Assembly (NCBI RefSeq): GCF_008795985.1
Contig: NZ_VMHP01000001.1
Span: 2,108,001-2,172,000 of the forward strand
DNA length: 64,000 nt
Reading direction: 5' to 3'
Origin: Marinobacter halotolerans
Lineage (GTDB): Bacteria; Pseudomonadota; Gammaproteobacteria; Pseudomonadales; Oleiphilaceae
Shown here in pieces: positions 1-7,606 of the stretch. A program made the translations under genes and the position numbers. Under the pieces are notes generated by a model. The model saw only the letters and a list, made by a program, of their open reading frames with translations, had not been told where the DNA came from and did no database searches. The first letter of the stretch is position 1. Every line of letters begins with the position of its first letter.

Positions 1-58
1 ATTCTCGTGAGATAGCAATGTTCAGACAAGACCAAATTTCAGACAGATAAAGCGATCC

Positions 59-84
59 GGTAACACTATGTAACTAAAGGTTAC
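59..84. repeat. Three GTNAC hexamers phased at 10 bp
   Basis: GGTAAC at 59-64, TGTAAC at 69-74 and GGTTAC at 79-84 are spaced exactly 10 bp apart, so they lie on one face of the helix. The last two also form a small inverted repeat (GTAAC, five bases, GTTAC). The site lies in the roughly 240 bp gene-free stretch at the left edge, upstream of the 208-residue protein and patatin genes. A regulator-binding site is inferred; no known consensus is recognised. Confidence 0.3.
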
Positions 85-243
85 TGATCTTTTTGTCGGA
101 ATTCCAGCAAATGTGTTCATTTTTTGTCCACATTTTTCAATTGTTCACAGTCTTGGGCCGTTGGCCGAGGTCGGTTCAAAGTTCCCCCAGGTCCCGGCTT
201 TCAACTATGATGTGGGTATTCAGTCAAGGTCAGAGGTAGGATC

Positions 244-870
244 ATGTTCCAACTGGTTTTCAAAGGTGAGTGCACACCCGGCACCGATCCGGAAGAGGCC
301 CGCAGCAACGCCAGAACCCTGTTCAAGGCCAATGCTGACCAGATCACAAAGATGTTTAGCGGCCAGCCGGTGGTTATCCGCAACCGGCTGGAGGAAGTCC
401 AGGCCGAGAAGTACAAGGGCGTCCTCAAAAAACACGGCATGGTTGCCTACGTCGAGCCAATGGAAGGGACGGCACCCAAACCGTCTTCGGCCAGACCAGA
501 GCCCTCAGCTCAGAAAGAACCCTCTGCTCCGGAGCAACCTTCAGCGCCGCCCCGGTCTTCTGCTTCCGATTCCACTCCTTCCCGCGCCGGCGGGTCAGTC
601 AAAGTCGAGCCGGGCGACAGGCCCAATGTGGCCGGCGAAAAGGTGGACAGCATTCTGGCTGGCTCTGGCCTGACTCTGGACCCGGTAGGGGTCACTCTGG
701 AGGAGCACAAAGAGGCGCAAGCCCCGATGTTTGAACATCTGGATGAGTGGACCCTGGCACCGCCCGGCGCTGAACTTGTGGAATCCCGCGAGTCACCACC
801 TCCGGTGGTGCCGGATATCTCCCACCTGTCACTGGCGGATCAGGAAGACGGATCGGGACGCAAAGAGTGA
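244..870 (+). CDS. Hypothetical protein with L7/L12-like N-terminal segment and Pro/Ser-rich linker
   Basis: This 208-residue protein has no signal peptide or membrane segment. Residues 1-75 form a compact segment (start MFQLVFKGE, then a GQPVVIR motif and a KKHG motif). It resembles the small alpha/beta N-terminal module seen in several gammaproteobacterial proteins, in which a residue pattern FKGE...LFSGxPVVI...KYxxxLxxxG recurs. Residues about 78-118 are rich in Pro, Ser, Ala and Glu and look like a flexible linker, followed by an acidic tail. The start is the ATG at 244, preceded by AGAGGTAGG. The stop is 16 bp before the patatin gene, so the two are probably cotranscribed. No enzymatic function can be assigned; a cytoplasmic binding or adaptor role is only a guess. 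Confidence 0.75.
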   Translation: MFQLVFKGECTPGTDPEEARSNARTLFKANADQITKMFSGQPVVIRNRLEEVQAEKYKGVLKKHGMVAYVEPMEGTAPKPSSARPEPSAQKEPSAPEQPSAPPRSSASDSTPSRAGGSVKVEPGDRPNVAGEKVDSILAGSGLTLDPVGVTLEEHKEAQAPMFEHLDEWTLAPPGAELVESRESPPPVVPDISHLSLADQEDGSGRKE

Positions 871-886
871 TTGCTGGCAGTCAGCG

Positions 887-3112
887 ATGTTGATCCTTCG
901 GTTGAAGATTCCGGTTCTTTTGGCTCTGTTGCTGGCTGCCGTAATGGTGGGCCCGGTGACCGCCGCTGAGAGGCCCACCGTTGCCCTGGTGCTCAGTGGC
1001 GGTGGTGCCAAGGGCATGGCTCATGTGGGCGTGCTGCGGGTGCTGGAAGAGATTCAGGTGCCGGTGGATATTGTGGTGGGCACCAGTGCCGGTTCCGCCG
1101 TCGGAGCCCTCTACAGCCTGGGCATGACAGTTGAAGAGATTGAGGACCGGTTTATCAATCTGGACTGGCTGTCGAGCTTTCGTGATGACCCCGGCCGCGT
1201 CTTCAAGCCCGTCCGCCGTAAGCGCCAGGACTGGCGCTTTCCCATCACCCCCGGTATTGGCGTCAGCGCCGAGGGCCTGGAACTGGGGGGTGGGTTCATC
1301 GCCGGTCAGAACCTGGGATTCATTCTGAACGAACTCACCCTTGATGCGGCCCTGGTGGAGGACTTCGACCGGCTGCCATTGCCCTTTCGCGCGGTGGCGA
1401 CGGATCTGGAATCCGGCGATGCCGTGGTGATTGGCAGCGGAAGCCTGGCCGAGGCGATTCGCGCCAGCATGAGTATCCCGGGGGTTTACGCCCCGGTTTT
1501 CCGAGACGGACGGCTACTGATCGACGGCGGCGTTGCAAACAACCTGCCGGTTTCCGTTGCCCGTGAACTCGGCGCTGACGTAATCATCGCCGTGGATATC
1601 ACCGACCCCCTGATGAGCAGCGACGAGCTCGAGAATGCCTTTAACGTAATCGGCCAGCTCACCACCCTACTGACCCGCAGAAATACCGTGCGCCAGCTTG
1701 ACCTGCTGAATGAGCGTGATGTGTTGATCCGCCCGGACCTGGGCACCCTGTCTTCGGCCGACTTCTACCAGGCCACGCCCTTTTTTGAGCTGGGTGCCAG
1801 TGAGGCCCGCAATCATGCGGTCGAGTTGAACCATCTGTCTGTCAGTGACGAGCAGTGGGCCGCCTATCGGGCGGGCCTCAAGAAAGAGGCGGATGCCCCC
1901 TCGGTCATCACCCGCATCCGGGTGTCAGGCGGTGACCGGCTGGCTTCCGATTTCATCCGCTCCCGCATTACCCAGACACTGGGTGAACCGCTGGACCCGG
2001 ACCAGCTAGAGCAGGATTTGAAGCGAATCTATGGCCTCGGCTATTACGAGACCGTGTCCTATTCCCTCAGGCCGGTGTCCGGCGAGTATGGGGGCGAGGG
2101 TGCAGAGCTATTGATTCAGGTTCGCCGTAAAAGCTGGGGCCCAAATTACCTGGCATTCGGGCTGAACTACGAGGACAACTTCGAGAGCCGCACCGAGTTC
2201 AATGTCGCAGCCTCGCTGCGGATGACGGAACTGAACGCACTGGGTGCGGAGTGGAATACGGGGCTGCAGCTGGGTACGGAACCCTGGGTTCGCACGGAAT
2301 GGTTCCAGCCTCTGGATTACGGGTATGAGCGTTATCTGACCCTGGGCACGGAATATCGTCGAGAGACTTTCAGCGCCTTTAACGGAGACGGCGAGCGAAT
2401 AACGGAAATTGACCTTTCGACCAGCGAGGCAGATCTCACCCTCGGCATGGAAGTTGGCTCGGACAACCAGGTGCGGCTTACCTACCGGCGCGGTTATGCC
2501 ACGGTGGATGAGCAGCTAGGCGCCCAGGTGGTTCCTTATCGCTATATCCAGAAAGGCAGTATCAACCTGGCTTTCGAGCATGATTCTCTGGACGACGCAT
2601 TTCTGCCGGAATCGGGCGCCTTCGCCGGTGTCCGTGGCCGGTTGGAGCGCCCGGGGTTGGGCTCCGATCGTCGCTTTGATTCCGTCCGGACCATGGCCCT
2701 GGCGGCAAAAACCTGGGACAGGACCACACTGACGGGGCTGCTGTTTGCCAACGCGGTTACCCGCGGTGTCGCTGGTGTGGAGAATTCCGTGGCCCTGGGC
2801 GGTTTTAAACGGCTGTCGGCCTTCAGTCAGGGGGAAATTGCCGGTGAGGATGCCGCCCTGGCCAGTGCTTTTGTGCGGCGCTCGTTCGGGGGGCCGTTCG
2901 TTCCCTGGTTTGCCGGCGTGGGCGCCGAGGCGGGCAATGCGTGGTCGTCCCTGGGTGATGCCCGTTGGGACAACCTGCTTTATTCATGGAGCCTCTTTGC
3001 CGGCGTGGAGACCGTCATCGGCCCGGTGCAGTTCTCCACCGCCTACAATAATGAGGACGACTGGGGCGCTTACCTCAATATTGGTTTTTCGTTCACCCGA
3101 TTGTTCGACTGA
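887..3112 (+). CDS. Patatin-like phospholipase fused to an outer-membrane barrel (PlpD-type, type Vd autotransporter)
   Basis: The protein is about 741 residues. A signal peptide (residues 1-26, ending PVTA) precedes a patatin domain. That domain carries the oxyanion-hole glycines GGGAKG (38-43), the nucleophile elbow GTSAG with Ser67, and the DGG motif with catalytic Asp213. After about residue 330 come one POTRA-like segment and a long beta-rich C-terminus ending in Phe-Asp, typical of an Omp85/bacterial surface antigen barrel. This is the layout of PlpD of Pseudomonas aeruginosa, a phospholipase A1 carried by its own barrel. I chose the ATG at 887 because the open frame before it (from a TTG at 731) overlaps the upstream gene and lacks a signal peptide. 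The gene converges on the GntR gene, 6 bp away. Confidence 0.88.
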   Translation: MLILRLKIPVLLALLLAAVMVGPVTAAERPTVALVLSGGGAKGMAHVGVLRVLEEIQVPVDIVVGTSAGSAVGALYSLGMTVEEIEDRFINLDWLSSFRDDPGRVFKPVRRKRQDWRFPITPGIGVSAEGLELGGGFIAGQNLGFILNELTLDAALVEDFDRLPLPFRAVATDLESGDAVVIGSGSLAEAIRASMSIPGVYAPVFRDGRLLIDGGVANNLPVSVARELGADVIIAVDITDPLMSSDELENAFNVIGQLTTLLTRRNTVRQLDLLNERDVLIRPDLGTLSSADFYQATPFFELGASEARNHAVELNHLSVSDEQWAAYRAGLKKEADAPSVITRIRVSGGDRLASDFIRSRITQTLGEPLDPDQLEQDLKRIYGLGYYETVSYSLRPVSGEYGGEGAELLIQVRRKSWGPNYLAFGLNYEDNFESRTEFNVAASLRMTELNALGAEWNTGLQLGTEPWVRTEWFQPLDYGYERYLTLGTEYRRETFSAFNGDGERITEIDLSTSEADLTLGMEVGSDNQVRLTYRRGYATVDEQLGAQVVPYRYIQKGSINLAFEHDSLDDAFLPESGAFAGVRGRLERPGLGSDRRFDSVRTMALAAKTWDRTTLTGLLFANAVTRGVAGVENSVALGGFKRLSAFSQGEIAGEDAALASAFVRRSFGGPFVPWFAGVGAEAGNAWSSLGDARWDNLLYSWSLFAGVETVIGPVQFSTAYNNEDDWGAYLNIGFSFTRLFD

Positions 3113-3118
3113 GCAATC

Positions 3119-3793
3119 TCAGGCCGTGACCGGCGTGGCACCGATGGCTTTCAACACCTGGTCGCACTGCTGTCTTGCGTAGCCTGCCAGAATCCCTGCC
3201 ATGCGTTCTTCGTCCCGGTCGCGGATGGCGTCAATGGATTCGCGAACATGGGCAAGGTTGTCTTCCAGTACCCGCCCGCCGCCGGTCTGAAAGGCGACGA
3301 AGGCACAGCGCTTGGCGGAGGGCCAGAGATCCTGGATCGCGGAGACGATGAAGTAGTTGTCCGCGTAGATCAGCGACGCCTGGGTATATTCGATCCCCAG
3401 TTCCATAAACGCCATCAGGTCATTGCGCTCGTGGCAGGCTTTCATCTGCCCGTATAGGGATTCCAGCCTGTCCATATCAGCCTGCTGCCACTGCCGCACC
3501 AGTTTACGGCCGGTATGGGTGAGGTAAAGCTGCAGGACTTCGTAAAGGCTGTGGACAAAGAATTCGTCCAGGGGCGTCACAAAGGCACCTTTGCGGGGCA
3601 CGTTCTGAACCAGATGGCGCTTTTCAAGCAGCAGGAGCCCTTCACGGATGGAGCCATGGCTGACGTCCATCTGTTTAGCCATGGTGCTTTCATAGATGCG
3701 TTCACCGGAACGTAGCTGACCGAACGCAATCAGGTTTTCGATATGTCGGGCCACCTGCTCGGTCAGGGTTTCACGGGGTTTGAATAGTGTCAT
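3119..3793 (-). CDS. GntR family transcriptional regulator, FCD (FadR-like) subfamily
   Basis: This 224-residue protein has an N-terminal winged helix (about 8-75: LTEQVARHIENLI, then RIYESTMAKQMDVSHGSIREGL) and an all-helical C-terminal FCD domain (about 90-215). FCD regulators usually sense small carboxylic acids or acyl compounds. No clear ribosome-binding site precedes the ATG at 3793, so the start is the least certain part. It is a stand-alone minus-strand gene between the patatin gene (convergent) and cls (same strand, 103 bp away). The target and ligand are unknown; neighbouring lipid genes are possible targets but nothing in the sequence proves it. Confidence 0.85.
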   Translation of the reverse strand: MTLFKPRETLTEQVARHIENLIAFGQLRSGERIYESTMAKQMDVSHGSIREGLLLLEKRHLVQNVPRKGAFVTPLDEFFVHSLYEVLQLYLTHTGRKLVRQWQQADMDRLESLYGQMKACHERNDLMAFMELGIEYTQASLIYADNYFIVSAIQDLWPSAKRCAFVAFQTGGGRVLEDNLAHVRESIDAIRDRDEERMAGILAGYARQQCDQVLKAIGATPVTA

Positions 3794-3896
3794 TTTGTGG
3801 TTTGTTTTCGCACGTTTGATGGCTGGTTGCTGAATACTCTCACATTCCCCTGGCCCGGAAAACGAGGGCAGGGCCCGTGTTGAGACCCGATCGGCA

Positions 3897-5333
3897 TTAC
3901 AGTAGTGGCCCGGCCAGACGGGTGGCGCGGCAGGTAAGGCGGAAGAGAATCGAGCGATCCCGGTAATCCTGTTCTGTCATCAGGCGGCAGTTCTCCATAT
4001 CAGCGGTAAGCATCTCTTCCATCCGCTCCACAAAAGCCCTGGCGGTATTGATCGCCATGATCTCGAAATTCAGCCGCATTGAGCGATTGTCGAGATTGGC
4101 CGTACCCACGGCGGCGTAACGATCATCCACCAGGATGGTCTTCTGATGCATAAACCCCCTCTGATAACGGTAAATCGAGATACCGGCCTGGGAGGCCTGA
4201 ACCAGGTAGGAATAGGCCGCCAGGCCAATCAGCCAACTGTCGGTTTTTTGTGGAATGATCACGCGGACGTCGACCCCTCTCAGAGCCGCCAGTTGCAGGG
4301 CATTGAGGATCTGAAAGTCCGGCACGAAATAGGGTGAGGCTATCCAGATCCTGTCACGGGCGTTGTTGATGCAGTTGAGAAAAAATAGCGCGCCGGTCTC
4401 ATAGGTGTCGGCGGGCCCCATCGGCAGAATCAGCACTTCCTCGTCTTCATCGGCTGTCGCAGGAGCCTTCCAGTCAAGGTCCGGCATGTCTTCGCTGGCC
4501 CAGTTCCAGTCCTCCAGCCAGGCCAGTTGCAGGCCCTGGGCGGCGGGCCCGCGGATGCGGCAGTGAGTGTCGCGCCAGGGCTCTTCATCGCCCACGGCAC
4601 CGAGGTATTCATCGCCAAGATTGATCCCGCCGACAAACCCCACGTCGCCATCACACACCAGCAGTTTGCGATGATTGCGGAAATTGACCTGCAGTTTCAT
4701 ACGGCGGAGATTGCCATCACCGAACGAGGCCACGTGGGCGCCGGCTGCCGCCAGTTCCCTGAGGTACTTGCGGGGCAGCAGCACGCTGCCGATGTCATCA
4801 TATAGAAACCAGACCTCGACACCCTGGGCCAGTTTCCGCTTGAGGATCGACTTGATACGCTGGCCGACCTTGTCGGAGCGCACGATGTAGAATTCCAGCA
4901 GAATGTAGTGGCGGGCGTCCTCCATGGCCTCGAACAGGGCATCAAAGGTGGCCGCGCCGTCTTTCAGCAGGTCACATCGGTTGCCCCGGGTAAAGGACTG
5001 CCGACCGAGCCGGGACAGCACCTGAAGCTCGTTGCTGTCCCGAGACTGACCGGGGCAGTCGATTAGGTGGTTCTGGCTTTCGAACTGTGTGATGGCGCCA
5101 GCGACGGCTTCCTCGCCTGGCCGCCTTGCGTGTAGGTAGCCGCCAAAGCGGTTGCGGCCGAACAATAGGAACCAGGGCACAGCAAGGTAGGGCAGGCCAA
5201 GAAGCGCCAGTATCCAGGCGATGGCGCCCTGGGCGGTGCGGTAGCTCAGCAGTATCTGGTAGATGCAGGCAATTGCGACGGTGTAGAGGGCGATCAGCCC
5301 AAGGATGATCCAGGTTGGGTCCGCTGCATTCAT
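3897..5333 (-). CDS. cls: Cardiolipin synthase (ClsA type, phospholipase D superfamily)
   Basis: The product is 478 residues, close to E. coli ClsA (486). Two N-terminal membrane segments (about 8-28 and 38-58) anchor it in the inner membrane. Two HKD motifs form the phosphatidyltransferase site: NHRKLLVCDGD with His221 and MHQKTILVDD with His396. The enzyme joins two phosphatidylglycerol molecules into cardiolipin, releasing glycerol. Its start codon overlaps the stop of the upstream AraC regulator by 4 bp (ATGA at 5330-5333), so the two are translationally coupled and probably cotranscribed. The C-terminus ends LAGPLL, as in ClsA relatives. Confidence 0.93.
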   Translation of the reverse strand: MNAADPTWIILGLIALYTVAIACIYQILLSYRTAQGAIAWILALLGLPYLAVPWFLLFGRNRFGGYLHARRPGEEAVAGAITQFESQNHLIDCPGQSRDSNELQVLSRLGRQSFTRGNRCDLLKDGAATFDALFEAMEDARHYILLEFYIVRSDKVGQRIKSILKRKLAQGVEVWFLYDDIGSVLLPRKYLRELAAAGAHVASFGDGNLRRMKLQVNFRNHRKLLVCDGDVGFVGGINLGDEYLGAVGDEEPWRDTHCRIRGPAAQGLQLAWLEDWNWASEDMPDLDWKAPATADEDEEVLILPMGPADTYETGALFFLNCINNARDRIWIASPYFVPDFQILNALQLAALRGVDVRVIIPQKTDSWLIGLAAYSYLVQASQAGISIYRYQRGFMHQKTILVDDRYAAVGTANLDNRSMRLNFEIMAINTARAFVERMEEMLTADMENCRLMTEQDYRDRSILFRLTCRATRLAGPLL

Positions 5334-6388
5334 GATCCGCCCCGTCGGCTCTGGTCAGCCAGGTGTCGGGCCCGATATTGCGCCGGGGCAATACCGGTCC
5401 AGCGTTTGAACGCCCGGCTGAACGCGCTCAGCTCCGAGAAACCCAGCAAAAACGCGATTTCCCCCAGGGCATAGTGATCCGAAGCGACATAGCGCATGGC
5501 CTTGTCCTTGCGCACCTCCTCCACCAGGTCGTGAAAGCCCAGACCTTCCTTCTTCAGCCGGCGGTAGAGTGTCTGGCGGCTCATATGACACTGCCTGGCC
5601 AGGGTGTCGGCATCAATCCGTTCCGTGGACATCTGCTGGGAAATCAGCCGACGGATCTTGCGGCCGAAAGTCCGGCGGCTCTGAAGCCGCGACAGCAGTG
5701 TATTCACCTGTTTGAGAACTGCCGAATACACGTAGGGGTTGCGATGAGGAATGGGGTGCTGAAGGTGACGGCTGTCGAAGGCCAGCCGAGTAGATTTGCA
5801 GCCAAATCGCACCGTGCCGCCGAACAGCTCGCGATATTCCCCGGCGTAGTCGGGGCTGGCATGGGCAATTTCCACCCAGTCGGCGACAATGCCCGGGTGG
5901 ATGAAATGGCGGGTACGGCACAACACCGACGCAATGGTGCGGTCCATGTCCTGGCGGCAATAGTGCCCGGGCGAGTCCGCCTGCCAGGTCAGAACCGCCT
6001 GGTCACCGGTCTGCTCGAAGCTGAGCCGGACGGATTCGTTGATCAGACGATGAAGTCTTACATACTGGGTCACCGCCTCGCCCAGGGTATCGCAGTTGAA
6101 AAACACGTGTCCGACCAGGCCCATGCGGTCTGGGTCCACCATCTGCCCCACGTGCAGTCCCACGGCCGGGTCTCCGGTGACCGCCTCCGCGTATTCCCAA
6201 AGATGATAATGCTGATCCGCCGGGATCATCAGATCCGGATCGGTCAGCGCTTCCTGCGGATAACCGGTGATCTGCTCGACCGCTGCCGGGTCCAGAACGC
6301 CCTGGCACCTGAGGTAGTGCACCAGCGCCAGGGTGCTGGAAGCGGCAATCATGGGTGATGTTCTGGAATCAGCGTGTTCGGCGCTCAC
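5330..6388 (-). CDS. AraC family transcriptional regulator (Arabinose_bd-like sensor domain)
   Basis: The protein is 352 residues from the GTG at 6388. I chose this start because AAAGG lies 6 bp before it; the longer open frame to 6484 runs through the putative promoter, and the next ATG is at 6352. Residues about 25-210 match the sensor domain of OruR/ArgR-like AraC proteins (PF12625 type). The C-terminal 100 residues hold the two helix-turn-helix motifs (DADTLARQCHMSRQTLYRRL and IAFLLGFSELSAFSRAFKRW). It overlaps cls by 4 bp, so cls expression is tied to it. A direct repeat in its own promoter region suggests autoregulation and control of the divergent 30-residue ORF. The inducer is unknown. 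Confidence 0.87.
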   Translation of the reverse strand: MSAEHADSRTSPMIAASSTLALVHYLRCQGVLDPAAVEQITGYPQEALTDPDLMIPADQHYHLWEYAEAVTGDPAVGLHVGQMVDPDRMGLVGHVFFNCDTLGEAVTQYVRLHRLINESVRLSFEQTGDQAVLTWQADSPGHYCRQDMDRTIASVLCRTRHFIHPGIVADWVEIAHASPDYAGEYRELFGGTVRFGCKSTRLAFDSRHLQHPIPHRNPYVYSAVLKQVNTLLSRLQSRRTFGRKIRRLISQQMSTERIDADTLARQCHMSRQTLYRRLKKEGLGFHDLVEEVRKDKAMRYVASDHYALGEIAFLLGFSELSAFSRAFKRWTGIAPAQYRARHLADQSRRGGS

Positions 6389-6451
6389 GATAACCTTTGC
6401 TTTTGGTAGAGACGTTGTCGCCCCGTAGAGAAAAATATCACAAGGGGTGTC

Positions 6452-6484
6452 ACAAACTGTCAAGGGAATGGGACAGCCTGTCAA
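6452..6484. promoter_or_regulatory. Putative AraC-type operator: two direct repeats 21 bp apart
   Basis: ACAAACTGTCAA (6452-6463) and ACAGCCTGTCAA (6473-6484) match at 10 of 12 bases and start exactly 21 bp apart, two helical turns. That is the spacing expected for the two half-sites of an AraC-family protein. The first copy on the opposite strand contains TTGACA, a perfect -35 hexamer pointing toward the AraC gene (a weak TGATAT lies 17 bp on), so binding would overlap that promoter. The site lies between the divergent AraC gene and the 30-residue ORF. Operator identity is inferred. Confidence 0.45.
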
Positions 6485-6561
6485 TCGTCCCGGTTGCCAC
6501 TAAAGATAGCATTGTAACCAGTCAACAAAGCAATCGGGTTTCATTCATCAGGAGGTGTTTT

Positions 6562-6654
6562 ATGGAGCGTGAGATTTTTGTCCCCCATAGCGAGCAGGAA
6601 CGTATCAACGTGATGGCTCTGGCAGAGTACCTGGACAGCATCTACTATTGCTGA
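6562..6654 (+). CDS. Small ORF, 30 residues, own RBS and terminator
   Basis: The product would be a 30-residue peptide beginning MEREIFVPHS and ending LDSIYYC. The start is set by a very strong ribosome-binding site, AGGAGGT, 5 bp before the ATG at 6562; upstream in-frame starts have none. The sequence is acidic and amphipathic, with no signal peptide or membrane segment, and ends in a free Cys after two Tyr. It is divergent from the AraC regulator and followed 25 bp later by an intrinsic terminator, so it looks like a monocistronic gene. I do not recognise the family. A regulatory leader peptide is a weaker alternative, because no gene follows before the terminator. Confidence 0.6.
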   Translation: MEREIFVPHSEQERINVMALAEYLDSIYYC

Positions 6655-6679
6655 TCATACGTTTACCTGACATTTTATC

Positions 6680-6702
6680 AGCCGGGCTTGCCCGGCTTTT
6701 TT
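6680..6702 (+). terminator. Rho-independent terminator of the 30-residue ORF
   Basis: A 7-bp stem (AGCCGGG / CCCGGCT) with loop CTTG is followed by a run of T. It separates the small ORF from the esterase gene, whose own RBS is 50 bp further on. Confidence 0.85.
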
Positions 6703-6765
6703 GTGTCCGTGCATTCTACGTCTGACATTTTTCTGTCTGAGGCCTTTCGACTGGAGAATCTATTA

Positions 6766-7554
6766 ATGAGTGTTGAGCTTCATCATCGGGTCACGGGCGA
6801 AGGCAAGCCGCTGATCCTTCTGCACGGGCTGTTCGGATCGCTGGACAACCTGGGTGTGATCGCCCGGGGGCTTGAGGATCGCTGGCAGATTCACGCCCTC
6901 GATCAGCGTAATCATGGTCGGTCACCACACACTGACACCATGACCTACCCGGAAATGGCCGATGATGTGCTGGCCTATATGGATGCCCGGGGAATCGACA
7001 GAGCGAGCATTCTGGGACACTCCATGGGGGGCAAGGTGGCCATGCAGCTAGCCCTGAAGGCACCGGAGCGTGTGGAGAAAATCATTGTTGCCGATATTTC
7101 GCCGGTAACCTACCACCCCCGTCATGATCACGTTCTGGAGGGACTCAAAGCCGTCGATACCAGCAGCATCGAATCGCGCAAAGACGCGGATCAGGCACTG
7201 TCGGAGTATGTCGAGGAAGCGGGAGTCAGGCAGTTTTTGCTGAAAAACCTTGCGCCGGTTCCGGCGTCGGAGCAGGAGGAAGGCGGCCGTTATCGCTGGA
7301 GGCTCAACCTCCCGGTGATCGACCAGAGCTATGCCGCGCTGTCTGCCGCCCCCGAGGGTCAGGGCCCCTACAAGGGGCCGGTTCTGTTTATCAAGGGCGC
7401 GGAGTCGGCCTACATCCAGACCAAGCACCGGGATACCATCATGGGCCTGTTCCCGAACGCCGATCTGCGGATTATCGATGGCACCGGTCACTGGTTGCAC
7501 GCTGAAAAGCCGGACACTTTTATAGCACTCTGCCGCCGCTTTCTGGACGGCTAG
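6766..7554 (+). CDS. Alpha/beta fold esterase, YbfF family
   Basis: The product is 262 residues, close to E. coli YbfF (254). The start is the ATG at 6766 with GGAGA 9 bp before it; the open frame reaching back to 6688 runs through the preceding terminator. The hydrolase core shows the oxyanion HGLFGS motif (near residue 22), the nucleophile elbow GHSMGG (near 88), and a late GTGHWLHAEKP motif carrying the catalytic His. YbfF enzymes cleave short-chain and acyl-CoA esters in the cytoplasm. The gene is followed 52 bp later by the propeller-protein gene and may share its transcript. The substrate is not known from sequence. Confidence 0.85.
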   Translation: MSVELHHRVTGEGKPLILLHGLFGSLDNLGVIARGLEDRWQIHALDQRNHGRSPHTDTMTYPEMADDVLAYMDARGIDRASILGHSMGGKVAMQLALKAPERVEKIIVADISPVTYHPRHDHVLEGLKAVDTSSIESRKDADQALSEYVEEAGVRQFLLKNLAPVPASEQEEGGRYRWRLNLPVIDQSYAALSAAPEGQGPYKGPVLFIKGAESAYIQTKHRDTIMGLFPNADLRIIDGTGHWLHAEKPDTFIALCRRFLDG

Positions 7555-7606
7555 CCCTGGCTGTCTGGTAAGGTTAGGCAACCAAACAATAAGACGGAAA
7601 AACATC

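Noticed and set aside
3794..3896. Terminator between the cls and GntR genes
   Set aside because: GGCCC and GGGCC can pair, but the loop is long and no T run follows on the minus strand.
5363..6358. 331-residue plus-strand ORF
   Set aside because: It is antisense to the AraC regulator, whose motifs are clear. The translation has no recognisable domain and looks like a shadow frame in GC-rich DNA.
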